Shown here: piece after piece, positions 1 to 8,591 of the stretch
How the letters are laid out: the number at the start of each line of letters is the position of its first letter
Position numbering within the stretch: the stretch's first letter is position 1
Program-made: the position numbers and the translations under genes
Source of the DNA: Oceanicaulis alexandrii DSM 11625
GTDB lineage: Bacteria; Pseudomonadota; Alphaproteobacteria; Caulobacterales; Maricaulaceae
DNA length: 64,000 nucleotides
Direction of reading: 5' to 3'
Assembly: GCF_000420265.1 (NCBI RefSeq)
Contig: NZ_ATUP01000001.1
Span: 2,356,001-2,420,000, forward strand
The notes under the pieces: model-generated
The model's input: the letters and a program-made list of their open reading frames with translations, nothing else
What the model was told of the DNA's origin: nothing
Database searches by the model: none

Positions 1-656
1 TCAGCCGGCACGATCAAACCAGGACCCAGATTGTCACTGATGACTGAGAGGCCTGAGAGGCCCCAGCCGATGACGAGCATGAGGATGAACCCATCCATCC
101 AGCGCAGCTCGTACGCTTCGGTATTGGAATAGAGGGTTTTGAGCCGGGCTCTGTAGCGCGACAGGTGTTTCACGATCACGGCCAGGTAAATCAGGGACGT
201 CACGGCCCAGATCAGAATGAGCGCAAAGGTTGTCAGCGCGAGCAGGGCCGGGAACCAGCCCTCTGGCAGATCGCCTTCGATCAGCAGTGTTCGCCGGACC
301 GGCCCGGGCAGGGCCCAGTAGCCGATCATGACAATCACGCCGATGAACGGGAGGCCCAGATGCCGACGCCGCCAGGGCCTGTGGTCGATGGCGTCAATCC
401 GCTCTGTGACATACTGGAAAAGACAGGCCGGCAAGAGCATGAGGCAGGGCAAGAGCGCGGGCAGGTACAGATCATACACGGGTCTGGCGAACCGCGCGAT
501 CAGCGGCAGTCCGGCCAACCCCAGAAACAATCCGAACACGACGATCAGCGTAGGGCGACCGGGCGCCGGTGCAGACCCGCGCAAAGTCATGACAACGCCG
601 GTCAGGGAAATGCCGACCAGTACGGAAGAGATCACGAGCAGTGCGTCAGTTTGCAT
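1..656 (-). CDS. AraC-type regulator, N-terminal membrane domain (partial)
   Basis: Only the N-terminal 218 codons are present; the gene runs off the left edge. The reading begins MQTDALLVISS and shows about six to seven hydrophobic segments joined by short basic loops, ending in a segment with YRARLKTLYSN and ELRWMDGFIL. Such an N-terminal 6-7TM sensor followed by a linker of this type is seen in the family of membrane-anchored AraC regulators, so a helix-turn-helix domain is expected beyond the edge. This is an inference, since that domain is not visible. The gene is divergent from the membrane protein starting at 812, with 155 bp between them. It could instead be a pure membrane protein. 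Confidence 0.6.
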   Translation of the reverse strand, partial: MQTDALLVISSVLVGISLTGVVMTLRGSAPAPGRPTLIVVFGLFLGLAGLPLIARFARPVYDLYLPALLPCLMLLPACLFQYVTERIDAIDHRPWRRRHLGLPFIGVIVMIGYWALPGPVRRTLLIEGDLPEGWFPALLALTTFALILIWAVTSLIYLAVIVKHLSRYRARLKTLYSNTEAYELRWMDGFILMLVIGWGLSGLSVISDNLGPGLIVPA

Positions 657-811
657 GGCTTGGGTCTAGTTCAGCGCATTGCCCCGTTCAATCGCTATCC
701 CTGCCTGATTGTGTCCTCGCCCTCACGCGCGGACGACGTTTGGCCGTCTCGCCTCCTATGCCGATGAGACATATGCGCGGCGTTCGCGCGGACACGTCAT
801 GGAAGTGCGGG

Positions 812-1486
812 ATGATGACTGAGCCTGATCTGTTGGGGATCGCCCATTTTGCAGTGGGGTGCGTGGCCGTGCTGGCCGGACTGGCGGCCTTGTCATCTCG
901 CAAGGGGCAGGTCTGGCACCGCGCCTCGGGGTCCATCTTTGTGATCGCCATGCTGGCCCTGGCGCTCAGCGGTCTCTGGCTCAGTCTGGCGCGAGACATT
1001 CTGTTCACGGTGTTTCTGTCAGGCATAGCGGGACATGCCGTCTTGACCAGTTGGGCTGCGGCCCGACGACAGGCCTGGCTCTCAATCGTTCTGGCGCGAT
1101 GGTCCGGCCTTGTTTCAGGCGGGCTGTGTCTGGGGGCTGTGTCGGGCGGGCTGATTGCCGCGTCTTCCCCTGAGGGAAGGCTCAATGACCTCCCCCCGGC
1201 AGCCTTCTACTTGCTTGCGGGGGTGAGTTTCGGGCTGTTCGTGCTGGATCTGTTTTATGCCCGAAACACGGCGCCGCAGCGCGTGAGCTGGCTCAGTCGT
1301 CATCTCTGGCGGATGGGTTTCGCCTTCTTCCTGGCCACAGGGATCTTTTTCTTTGGCAATAACCACGTGCTGCCCGAAGCGCTTCGCACTCCGCTTGTTC
1401 TGTCTGTCCCGGTTCTGACCGTGATCGGTTGGACCTTGGTCTTCGGGGTGAAAGTCCGGCTCGCAGCCGGTGGAATGCAGCGCTGA
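812..1486 (+). CDS. DUF2306-like integral membrane protein
   Basis: A 224-residue protein with about seven hydrophobic helices. The N-terminus (IAHFAVGCVAVLAGLAAL, then SRKGQVWHRASG) matches the pattern of the DUF2306-type predicted membrane proteins: an HxxxG-containing first helix, then a KG..HR.xG loop. No enzymatic motif is visible and the function is unknown. I chose the ATG at 812 (a second ATG follows at 815) because a longer reading from 641 adds a charged, low-quality N-terminus running over the divergent promoter region. It probably forms a short co-directional pair with the next membrane protein. Confidence 0.6.
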   Translation: MMTEPDLLGIAHFAVGCVAVLAGLAALSSRKGQVWHRASGSIFVIAMLALALSGLWLSLARDILFTVFLSGIAGHAVLTSWAAARRQAWLSIVLARWSGLVSGGLCLGAVSGGLIAASSPEGRLNDLPPAAFYLLAGVSFGLFVLDLFYARNTAPQRVSWLSRHLWRMGFAFFLATGIFFFGNNHVLPEALRTPLVLSVPVLTVIGWTLVFGVKVRLAAGGMQR

Positions 1487-1571
1487 TGTCCACGCCGTCA
1501 CGCGGACACACACGGCAAGCCTCAACGGGCTAGACCGATTTCAAACTGACTTTTGAAGGAAGGGAAGACGG

Positions 1572-2240
1572 ATGTTTCAACGTCTCGGTGGAGTGGCCGC
1601 AATCGCGGCGGGCCTGACCTACGTGATCGGGTTCTGGGTCTATTTCAGCATATTGGGGCCGGTTCAGTATGGCAGCCTGTCCGTGCCTGCGGAGCAGCAT
1701 GTGGGGTTCCTGGTTGAAAATGCGGCTCTGATGTCAGCCTGGAATCTGGTGATCTATGTGCTCAACGCCGTGCTCATGGTGGTGTTGGTCATCGCCGTGC
1801 ATCAACGGGTGAAAGCGGCTGCGAATGGATTGGTGCAAACCGCGACGGCGTTCGGACTGATCTGGGCGGGATTGATCCTGGCCACGGGCATGTTGACCAA
1901 TGTGGCCACCAGCCAGATCGTCCAGCTCGCCGAAACCGATATGGCCGCTGCCGCATCCTTGTGGCGGAGCACGGTCGTGGTGGCGGCCGGACTGGGCGGC
2001 GGGAATGAGATCACCGGCGGGCTGTGGATCGTTCTGCTTAGCCTGGCCGGGTTTCAGTCCCGGACCCTCCCCATGCCGGTCAATCTGCTGGGGCTGGTGG
2101 TGGGCGGCGCGGGCGTAGCCTCAACCCTGCCCGTCTTGGCCTCGGTCGCGACGATGATTTTCGGGCTCGGCTTTATTGCGTGGTTCTTTGTGGTGGGCGT
2201 GGCCCTGCTGGTCATGAAACCGGAACGGGCGACGGCCTAA
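1572..2240 (+). CDS. DUF4386-like integral membrane protein
   Basis: A 222-residue protein with about six transmembrane helices, small-residue rich and lacking long soluble loops. The opening (FQRLGGVAAIAAGLTYVIGF) and the overall helix arrangement resemble DUF4386-type membrane proteins, which have no established biochemical role. A purine-rich GAAGGAAGGGAAG stretch just upstream of the ATG at 1572 is a strong ribosome binding site. The gene lies 85 bp behind the DUF2306-like gene in the same direction and faces ubiD convergently. Family assignment is tentative; that it is a real membrane protein is much safer. Confidence 0.6.
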   Translation: MFQRLGGVAAIAAGLTYVIGFWVYFSILGPVQYGSLSVPAEQHVGFLVENAALMSAWNLVIYVLNAVLMVVLVIAVHQRVKAAANGLVQTATAFGLIWAGLILATGMLTNVATSQIVQLAETDMAAAASLWRSTVVVAAGLGGGNEITGGLWIVLLSLAGFQSRTLPMPVNLLGLVVGGAGVASTLPVLASVATMIFGLGFIAWFFVVGVALLVMKPERATA

Positions 2241-2264
2241 GCCGTTGCGCCGGGCGCTGGGGCC

Positions 2265-3767
2265 CTAGTCCAGCCCCAGCTCGCTCCACATCGCGTCCAC
2301 CCGGTCGATGACGTCCTGCTCCATATAGAGCTTTTCGCCCCATTCGCGGTTGGTCTCGCCCGGCCATTTATTGGTGGCGTCGAGCCCGATCTTCGAGCCG
2401 AGGCCTGAGACCGGAGACGCGAAGTCGAGATAGTCGATGGGGGTGTTCTCGATCGGGGTGATGTCGCGTACCGGGTCCATGCGGGTGGAGATCGCCCACA
2501 TCACATCCTTCCAGTCGCGCGCATTGATGTCGTCATCCACGACGATCACCCATTTGGTGTACATGAACTGGCGCAGATAGGACCAGGCGCCCATCATCAC
2601 CCGCTTGGCGTGGCCCGAATAGGCTTTCTTCATCGAGATGACGGCGATGCGATAGCTGCAGCCTTCGGGCGGCAGCCAGAAGTCGACGATCTCGGGGAAT
2701 TGCTGGCGCACCAGCGGGATGAACACCTCGTTGAGCGCCTCGCCCAGCACGGAGGGTTCGTCCGGCGGACGGCCGGTGAAGGTGGTCAGATAGATCGGGT
2801 CCTTGCGCATGGTGATGGCGCTGATCTTGAAGACCGGGAATTTCTCGACCGAGTTGTAATAGCCGGTGTGATCGCCGTACGGGCCTTCATCCTCGTACTC
2901 ATCCAGCATCACATGGCCTTCAAGCACGATCTCGGCCTCGGCGGGGACTTTCAGCGGCACGGTCTTGCAATCCACCAGCTCGGCTTTCTGACCACGCAGC
3001 AGCCCTGCGAACTGGTATTCGCTCAGCGTATCCGGCACGGGCGTGACGGCGGCGAGGATGGTGCCGGGATCGGCGCCCAGAACGCAGGCCACGGGCAGGG
3101 GCTCGGGCTTTTCATTCTTCCAGCGCTGGAAATGCTGGGCGCCGCCGCGATGCTTGAGCCAGCGCATGATCGCGCGGTCCTTGCCCAGCTTCTGCATTCG
3201 GTAAATGCCGAGGTTGAAGTCGTCCTGCTTGTCGTCGGACGGGCCCTTTGTAACCACCAGCGGCCAGGTGATCAGCGGGTCCGGCTCGCCCGGCCAGCAG
3301 CCCTGGATCGGCAGGCGATCCAGATCAATGTCCTCGCCTTGCAGCACGACTTCCTGGCACGGCGCCTTGCGCACATTGGCGGGGCGCATGCTCATCACGG
3401 TCTTGGCCAGCGGCAGCATGCCGAGCGCATCTTTCAGGCCGCGCGGCGGTTCGGGCTGACGCAGGAAGGCCAGAAGCTCGCCCACTTCGCGCAGATCAGA
3501 CGCCGTCTTGCGCGGCTCGCCGCCCAGGGTCACCGCGCGGGCGACGCGGCCCACCGTGCCGAACAGATTGGCCAGGGCCGGCATTTCGCTGGGCCGGCCG
3601 TCTTCATGCACGGGGTTTTCAAACAGGACCGCAGGACCGCCGTTTTTCAGAAGCCGGGTCTGGATCTCGGTCATTTCCAGATGGGTGGAGACCGGGCGGG
3701 AGACGCGCTTGAGCTCACCTTCCGCCTCCAGCAAAGCGATGAAGTCGCGCAGAGATTTGTACGCCAT
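2265..3767 (-). CDS. ubiD: UbiD family decarboxylase
   Basis: A full-length 500-residue UbiD-type decarboxylase. In ubiquinone synthesis this enzyme removes the carboxyl group of 3-polyprenyl-4-hydroxybenzoate using prenylated FMN supplied by UbiX. The start ([22 protein letters not shown]), the central [12 protein letters not shown] segment and the C-terminal Asn-rich region follow the family from end to end. UbiA, which makes its substrate, is encoded at 13020-13946, but ubiX is not in this window. A close GGAGGGCC stretch precedes the ATG. Length and motif coverage argue against a specialised phenolic-acid decarboxylase, although the superfamily is broad. Confidence 0.93.
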   Translation of the reverse strand: MAYKSLRDFIALLEAEGELKRVSRPVSTHLEMTEIQTRLLKNGGPAVLFENPVHEDGRPSEMPALANLFGTVGRVARAVTLGGEPRKTASDLREVGELLAFLRQPEPPRGLKDALGMLPLAKTVMSMRPANVRKAPCQEVVLQGEDIDLDRLPIQGCWPGEPDPLITWPLVVTKGPSDDKQDDFNLGIYRMQKLGKDRAIMRWLKHRGGAQHFQRWKNEKPEPLPVACVLGADPGTILAAVTPVPDTLSEYQFAGLLRGQKAELVDCKTVPLKVPAEAEIVLEGHVMLDEYEDEGPYGDHTGYYNSVEKFPVFKISAITMRKDPIYLTTFTGRPPDEPSVLGEALNEVFIPLVRQQFPEIVDFWLPPEGCSYRIAVISMKKAYSGHAKRVMMGAWSYLRQFMYTKWVIVVDDDINARDWKDVMWAISTRMDPVRDITPIENTPIDYLDFASPVSGLGSKIGLDATNKWPGETNREWGEKLYMEQDVIDRVDAMWSELGLD

Positions 3768-3918
3768 CCGGCCCTCCTGTCAGATGGAGTGCAAACTAGG
3801 CCTGCCCGGCAGGCGGGCCAAGCGCGAAGCTGCGTTACAGGCGCAAGGCTGCGCGCGGGCGGCGTCTGATGCTGTTAACGCTCTTGCAACCAAATGCCGC
3901 CCTGCGCATTTGTGATGC

Positions 3919-4173
3919 ATGAGGTTCGTATATCAAACACTGGGGTTCTTGCTGATCGCGGTCGGCCTCCCACTCTTCTGGACGCCTTTGCCGTTCGGGC
4001 TTGTGCTGATCGCCATCGGCGCCGCGCTGATCCTGTCCAATTCAGACAGCGCGCGGAACCATGTGCGCGGCTGGCGCGGTCGTCATCCCAGGTTCAACGC
4101 CTTCATGATCAAGGCCGAACGGATGACCCCGCACCCGTTCGACCGGATCCTGCAGCGGACTGAAGTGGACTAG
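3919..4173 (+). CDS. Small membrane protein, unknown function
   Basis: An 84-residue protein with two hydrophobic segments (about residues 4-20 and 24-41) separated by a PLPFG turn, followed by a basic, His/Arg-rich cytoplasmic tail (GRHPRFNAF). The ATG at 3919 gives a clean membrane start. The same layout, with a PIPLG turn and a KRHPG-containing tail, occurs in the protein at 48130-48459, suggesting a small family. Its last codons overlap by 4 bp the end of the convergent serine hydrolase gene. Function unknown. Confidence 0.6.
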   Translation: MRFVYQTLGFLLIAVGLPLFWTPLPFGLVLIAIGAALILSNSDSARNHVRGWRGRHPRFNAFMIKAERMTPHPFDRILQRTEVD

Positions 4174-5540
4174 CCCTCCGCCGCCTGAGCCTCTGCGGGC
4201 GCCTCCAGATCAGACATGTCGCGCTTGGCGGCGATGACAGCGGCGCCCAATTCGGGTGCGCCGCTCTCCATACCTAGTGTGGCGCCCATGCGCACGATGA
4301 CCAGGTCTTCAGACGGGATGACAAAGCCGTGCTGACCCTGGAAGCCCTGCATGGCGACCGTGTCGGCGGGCAATCCCTCGATGTTTAACCAGAAGCCTGA
4401 GCCGTACCAGTCCACAGTGGGCGTGCCCACATAGGTCAGCCAGTTAGGCGGGATGATCTGGGCGTCGCCCACCCGGCCATTGTCGAGGTAAAGCTGGCCC
4501 AGTCGCGCCCAATCCTGAGCGGTGGCGTACATATAGCTCGACCATTGCAGCGTGCCGGACTGATCGGGCTCAAACACCACAGAATTCATGCCCAGCGGCT
4601 CAAACAGCCAGGCGCGCAGGGTTTCAACCCTGTCTGCGAGCGTATCGCCCATGAACTCTTCCATCGCGGCCCCTGCCAGGATGGTGTTCACGCTTTGATA
4701 GCTCCACTCTTCGCCCGGCTCGTGCAACTTGTTGCGTGACGCGGCGTAGGCGGCCATGTCGGCCTGGGTCATCAGCATTTCTGAATTGGGGTCATGGCCG
4801 TTATTGAGTTCGAAGCCGTCGAGACCGCCCGTCATGCGCAGCATGTCGTCCAGCGTGATGTCTGGCCGGTCCACCGCGTTGAGATCCGGCGACAACCCTT
4901 CGGCTCGCATGTCGATCAGACCGCGCTCGACCAGCACGCCCGCAAATGTCACGGCCGTGGACTTGGTCATCGACCAGCCCAGTAGCGGACTGCGTGCATC
5001 CACGCCGTCGGCGTAGCGTTCCGCCACCAGTCGCCCGTCATGCAGCACCAGGGCGGCGAGCGTGTTGCGGCCATCCTCGGTGAACGCGGCGTCCAGGGCG
5101 GCGTCCAGCGCATCCGCATCAAAATGCGCGTCCCGCCAGGCTGTATCAATCTCCATCAGTGCGGAGGGAGGCGGCATGGGAACCGTCAGATCGGCGTCAA
5201 ACTGATCGGGGTCGTGCACCAGGGTGCAGCCAAGCCCGTCCCGGAACACAGCCGTTTGACGATAGAACAAGCCGAATATGGCGCTCGTCGTGGTGCGCGC
5301 CTCTGTGTCAACGTCCAGGCTGATCAAGGATTTCGCAGGACCGAGCAGCGGGTCGATATAGTCCGTCTGTGCGCGCTCCGGATCCAGGCCGGAGACGAAG
5401 GTCAGCGAACAGGCCTGCTTGGCGGTGAGTCCGGCGCCGGACGGCAGATAGATCCGGCCCCAGGTCGACTGGCTGACATAGAGCCAGCCGCCCACGAACA
5501 GTGCGGCGATCAGGGCGATCACCCAGACAAGACGGCGCAT
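4170..5540 (-). CDS. Beta-lactamase-fold serine hydrolase
   Basis: A 456-residue protein of the class C beta-lactamase / penicillin-binding-like hydrolase superfamily. It has an N-terminal membrane anchor or signal (VWVIALIAALFVGGWLYV), the S-x-x-K nucleophile motif in GWSMTKSTAV around residue 190, a Y-x-N-like WSYQSVNT motif around residue 282, and a C-terminal QGQHGF motif corresponding to the third (KTG-like) box. Family members include esterases, 6-aminohexanoate-dimer hydrolases and D-peptidases, so the substrate cannot be stated. It probably acts in the periplasm. Signs of a resistance beta-lactamase are absent: there is no mobile context and the N-domain is long. Confidence 0.8.
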   Translation of the reverse strand: MRRLVWVIALIAALFVGGWLYVSQSTWGRIYLPSGAGLTAKQACSLTFVSGLDPERAQTDYIDPLLGPAKSLISLDVDTEARTTTSAIFGLFYRQTAVFRDGLGCTLVHDPDQFDADLTVPMPPPSALMEIDTAWRDAHFDADALDAALDAAFTEDGRNTLAALVLHDGRLVAERYADGVDARSPLLGWSMTKSTAVTFAGVLVERGLIDMRAEGLSPDLNAVDRPDITLDDMLRMTGGLDGFELNNGHDPNSEMLMTQADMAAYAASRNKLHEPGEEWSYQSVNTILAGAAMEEFMGDTLADRVETLRAWLFEPLGMNSVVFEPDQSGTLQWSSYMYATAQDWARLGQLYLDNGRVGDAQIIPPNWLTYVGTPTVDWYGSGFWLNIEGLPADTVAMQGFQGQHGFVIPSEDLVIVRMGATLGMESGAPELGAAVIAAKRDMSDLEAPAEAQAAEG

Positions 5541-5647
5541 TGAAAATCCTCCCCTTTTTTCAGAGGGTCCGCGCGCTTCAGGGCAGGGTCAAGCGGCTTG
5601 TGAGGAAATGTATTCGGTGAAATCGTTCACTAACTAAATTTAAACAA

Positions 5648-5726
5648 GTGGGAGGCTAGGTTGAAATCATAATCTCCCCTGTGAGCACTCACCTGATCGG
5701 GCGGACCTGTGGTCCGCCCGTTTTTC
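5648..5726 (+). ncRNA. Candidate small RNA ending in an intrinsic terminator
   Basis: Three consecutive hairpins can be drawn: GGGAG (5650-5654) with CTCCC (5674-5678), GTGA/TCAC (5681-5692), and a 9-bp GGGCGGACC stem (5699-5719) followed by GTTTTT. The last is a canonical intrinsic terminator on the plus strand. There is no plus-strand protein gene upstream: both neighbours (4170-5540 and 5736-6041) are on the minus strand, and the minus-strand reading of the stem has no T run. An independent short transcript beginning in the AT-richer stretch around 5610-5645 is therefore likely. I do not recognise a known RNA family. Confidence 0.45.
5699..5726 (+). terminator. Intrinsic terminator, plus strand
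   Basis: A 9-bp perfect stem GGGCGGACC/GGTCCGCCC with a TGT loop is followed by G and five T residues. It points away from any plus-strand coding gene and so marks the end of the candidate small RNA. Confidence 0.7.
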
Positions 5727-5735
5727 TAAGTTCGT

Positions 5736-6041
5736 TCAGGTGTTTCTCACCGGTTCGAGCACGTCGTGCCAGTCCGGGGTCTTGTGGATCTGGGCTTTGG
5801 CGAACGGGCAGAGCGGGATGATCTGGACGCCGCGCTCACGCGCGTCTTCAACAGCGCGCTGAACCAGCGCCTTTCCCACGCCCATGCCGCGCCACTCGTC
5901 AGGCACGCCGGTATGATCAATGATGATCATATGGTCATTGGCGATCGAATAGGTCAGCTCGGCTTCAGGCTTGCCCGCGGCTGTCGCGACATAGCGACCT
6001 TTGGTTTGTGAACGCTCTTCGGTAATCGTGAACTCGGTCAT
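5736..6041 (-). CDS. Small GNAT-like acetyltransferase (YjdJ/PF14542 type)
   Basis: A 101-residue single-domain protein of the short GNAT subfamily. It has the conserved ELTYSIAN strand, an IDHTGVPDEWRGMGVGKAL segment carrying the acetyl-CoA binding R-G-x-G-x-G/A-like loop, and the characteristic IIPLCPFAKAQI motif near the C-terminus. Such proteins are acetyl-CoA-binding, and their substrates are mostly unknown. The gene stands alone between the candidate small RNA and the sulfotransferase gene. Confidence 0.85.
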   Translation of the reverse strand: MTEFTITEERSQTKGRYVATAAGKPEAELTYSIANDHMIIIDHTGVPDEWRGMGVGKALVQRAVEDARERGVQIIPLCPFAKAQIHKTPDWHDVLEPVRNT

Positions 6042-6131
6042 GATCGGCCCCTGTCTCTGCGCTTCAGGGAACCCTAAGCCAGAGGCCGTCCTGCGTCTGT
6101 GTCGAACTTGGAAAGGCAGGCTTTCCGAGTG

Positions 6132-6872
6132 TCACCTCGCTGTCAGCTTTCTAGCCTTGAGATGCTGATAGGCGGGCGCGCAGTCTGCGACGACCTCGGA
6201 CAGGTGCGCTGGCAGGTCGTGCGGGCTCGACCGGGGGGCTTCAAAACCGGTGGAAGCTTCAACGCGCGCATACCAGTATGGCGCCCAGGGGCCGTCGGTC
6301 GTTCGCCGACCGGGCGGCCAGCTCAGCATGGCGTCGGTATAGGCGATGCCTACGGCGTCGCAGACCGCTCTGAGCATGCTGGCGGGGTTCGCCAGCACGT
6401 CTGCGCCTTCGATCACGGGCCAGGCCTGTCCGGTCAGATCGCAAATCTCGTCATACAAACGCGCCTGCCGGATCGCGCCCAGATCTTCGGCGCAGGCGCG
6501 CTTCATGGTGGCGTGATAGCTGGCGGCGACTTCGGCGGGGTCGCGAATAAGAAAGATATGGCGGCAGTCTTTGGTCCAGCTCAGATCCAGCCCGTCCAGC
6601 ATGTGCTGGCACATATGCTTCTGGAAGAACTCAGCCTGGCCCTGGGGCGCGGCCCCGGCGCAGGCGCGGGCGATCTCAGCTGGGTCGGTCGGCCAGGCTG
6701 CGAGCGTCGGCTCCCGGCCCGGATGATCAAGCCCGGTCTGTTTGAGATAATAGCCGTAGAAGGGTTCATCCCAGACGGCGCAGTTCCCGCGCGCCTCAAA
6801 GCTGCGCATGGTGGCGGTGGAGATGTTGCGCGGTCCCGACCACAGGCACAGGCGCACGGGCGCGTCCGTCAT
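6132..6872 (-). CDS. Sulfotransferase-like P-loop protein
   Basis: A 246-residue protein with the 5'-phosphosulfate-binding loop SGPRNISTA near the N-terminus and an IFLIRDP segment near residue 108, matching the 3'-phosphate-binding strand of PAPS-dependent sulfotransferases. The start codon overlaps the stop of the upstream aminotransferase by 4 bp (ATGA), so the two are translationally coupled. It is the last gene of the group that starts at 9650. The acceptor is unknown. Its length, about 250 residues, is typical of compact bacterial sulfotransferases. Confidence 0.75.
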   Translation of the reverse strand: MTDAPVRLCLWSGPRNISTATMRSFEARGNCAVWDEPFYGYYLKQTGLDHPGREPTLAAWPTDPAEIARACAGAAPQGQAEFFQKHMCQHMLDGLDLSWTKDCRHIFLIRDPAEVAASYHATMKRACAEDLGAIRQARLYDEICDLTGQAWPVIEGADVLANPASMLRAVCDAVGIAYTDAMLSWPPGRRTTDGPWAPYWYARVEASTGFEAPRSSPHDLPAHLSEVVADCAPAYQHLKARKLTAR

Positions 6873-7783
6873 GACGCGCTCTCTCGTGTGATCTTTTCAA
6901 GATAGAGCTGCTGCAGGCGCTCCACCATCGGGCCGCGCCCCTCGCACAGAAGTCGACCGTCCACGGTGGAGACCGGCGCGACGCCCGCAAAGGTGCCGGT
7001 CACGAAAGCCTCGTCGGCGCCATAGACCTGCGTCAGGGAGAAATTCTTCTCAAAGACGGGAATGCCCGCCTCCTTGCAGATCTCGATCACCACGCCGCGG
7101 GTGATCCCGTCCAGGCAATAATCCCCGCTCGAGGTCCAGACCTCGCCCTTGCGGACGATGAAGAAATGGGTGGAGTTGCAGGTGGCCACAAAGCCATGCG
7201 GATCGAGCATCAGCGCTTCGTCGGCGCCGGCCTTCGCCGCCTGGATGCAGGCGGTGATGCAGTTGAGCTTGGAGTGGGAGTTCAGCTTGGGATCCTGCAC
7301 ATCGGGATAGCCCCGACGCACATGGACGGTGAACAGGTTGAGGCCCTGGGTAGCGGTTTCGGGCTTGGGCGTCTTCCATTCGGGAATGATCACCACGGTG
7401 GCCGGGCTGATGGTGACGCGCGGATCCTGATACGGCGTCGCCTTGATCCCGCGGGTCACCATGAGGCGGATATGCACGCCGTCCCCGCTCATCTCATTGG
7501 CCTTGAGCGTGTCGTAAAGCGCTTGCGTCAGAGCCTCAGGGGTGAGGCCGATCTCCATGTCGATCGCTTTCGCGCCTTCATAGAGCCGGTCCAGATGCCG
7601 ATCGAGAAAAGCGATCTGGCCCTCATGGACGCGCAGGCCTTCCCAGACGCCATCCCCCAGAATGAAGCCGGAATCAAAGACGGAGACCTTGGCGTCTTCG
7701 CGTGCAAACAGCTCGCCATTGATCCAGATCCGGATGGCGGCGTTCCTGGGATCGTCAATGTATTCGTGACTGCCCTTGGCCAT
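6869..7783 (-). CDS. Class IV PLP aminotransferase (branched-chain/D-amino acid type)
   Basis: A 304-residue fold-type IV aminotransferase. It shows the N-terminal INGELF start, SGFILGDGVWEGLR, the PLP-binding lysine in NSHSKLN around residue 175, and the FVTGTFAGVAPV phosphate-binding region. This family covers branched-chain aminotransferases, D-alanine aminotransferase and 4-amino-4-deoxychorismate lyase. The features fit branched-chain or D-amino acid transaminases best, but substrate is not readable from the sequence. It sits 5 bp from the crotonase gene and overlaps the sulfotransferase gene, so it probably acts in the same pathway rather than in core valine/leucine synthesis. Confidence 0.82.
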   Translation of the reverse strand: MAKGSHEYIDDPRNAAIRIWINGELFAREDAKVSVFDSGFILGDGVWEGLRVHEGQIAFLDRHLDRLYEGAKAIDMEIGLTPEALTQALYDTLKANEMSGDGVHIRLMVTRGIKATPYQDPRVTISPATVVIIPEWKTPKPETATQGLNLFTVHVRRGYPDVQDPKLNSHSKLNCITACIQAAKAGADEALMLDPHGFVATCNSTHFFIVRKGEVWTSSGDYCLDGITRGVVIEICKEAGIPVFEKNFSLTQVYGADEAFVTGTFAGVAPVSTVDGRLLCEGRGPMVERLQQLYLEKITRESAS

Positions 7784-7788
7784 CTCGC

Positions 7789-8565
7789 CTATCCGAACTT
7801 CGAGAAGTCCGGCGCCCGGCGCTCCATGAAGGCCGTCACGGCTTCCTTGAACTCATCGGTGCGCAATTGCTCGGCGAACAGGCCGCCTTCGCGCACAATG
7901 CGGTCCTTGATGTCCTCGGGCGGCAGATTGATCAGCATTTTGGCGGTTTTCACCGCGCCCGGCGCCAGCTGGGTGATTTGCTGGGCGATCTCCATCACCG
8001 CCGCGTCAAAGCCCTCGGTTGGCAGGACTGCATTGATCAGGTTTTTCGCTTCGGCCTTCTTCGCGTCCCATTTCGCGCCCAGCAGCAGCATTTCGCTGGC
8101 CACGGCCCGACCGACAATGCCGGGCAGAATCTGGGAGGAGCCGTATTCCGGCGCCAACGCCAGATTGACGAAGGGCGTAGTGAACAGGGCGCGCTCGGTG
8201 GCGTAGACCAGATCACAGTGCAGCAACAGCGTCGTGCCGATGCCGACCGCCAGCCCGTCCACCGCCGCGATGACTGGTTTTTCGCACATCATGAGCGCCA
8301 TCATGAAGCGCTCGACGGGCGGGGTTTCGCCGCCGCCGATATGGGGCGGGGCCTCCATGAAGTCCATCAGGTCGTTGCCGGCGGAGAAACAGCCTTCGCC
8401 GCCCGCGATGACCACCACGCGGATGTCAGAGCGCGCATTGGCCTCTTCAAGGCCGTCCGCCATCGCCGAATACATGGCGCGGGTGATGGCGTTTTTCTTG
8501 TCAGCGCGGTCAAAGCGCAGGGTGCGCACGCCATTTGCGTCGCTCACACGGATCAGGTCGGTCAT
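7789..8565 (-). CDS. Enoyl-CoA hydratase/isomerase family (crotonase)
   Basis: A 258-residue crotonase-fold protein. It has GCFSAGNDLMDF, one oxyanion-hole strand, KPVIAAVDGLAVGIGTTLLLHCDL, the second, and an EYGSSQILPGIVG segment where hydratases carry a catalytic acid. It is likely a CoA-thioester hydratase or isomerase; the exact substrate is unknown. I prefer the ATG at 8565, with AAGGA 7 nt upstream and a typical MTDLIRV start. An in-frame ATG at 8592 overlaps the preceding stop as TAATG and is an alternative. Confidence 0.85.
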   Translation of the reverse strand: MTDLIRVSDANGVRTLRFDRADKKNAITRAMYSAMADGLEEANARSDIRVVVIAGGEGCFSAGNDLMDFMEAPPHIGGGETPPVERFMMALMMCEKPVIAAVDGLAVGIGTTLLLHCDLVYATERALFTTPFVNLALAPEYGSSQILPGIVGRAVASEMLLLGAKWDAKKAEAKNLINAVLPTEGFDAAVMEIAQQITQLAPGAVKTAKMLINLPPEDIKDRIVREGGLFAEQLRTDEFKEAVTAFMERRAPDFSKFG

Positions 8566-8591
8566 TACGCCATCCTTGGAATCTCTGGGCA

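Noticed and set aside
165-767. Plus-strand frames opposite the AraC-like gene
   Set aside because: The minus-strand frame shows seven clear hydrophobic helices, while the plus-strand products are Gln/Arg/Gly-rich shadows.
2610-3869. Long plus-strand reading frame (419 codons) opposite ubiD
   Set aside because: It is a composition-driven antisense frame of a clear UbiD gene, rich in His, Arg and Gly with no domain resemblance.
4170-5540. Serine hydrolase as an acquired beta-lactamase resistance gene
   Set aside because: Composition matches the neighbours, there are no mobile elements nearby, and the long N-terminal domain is unlike resistance enzymes.
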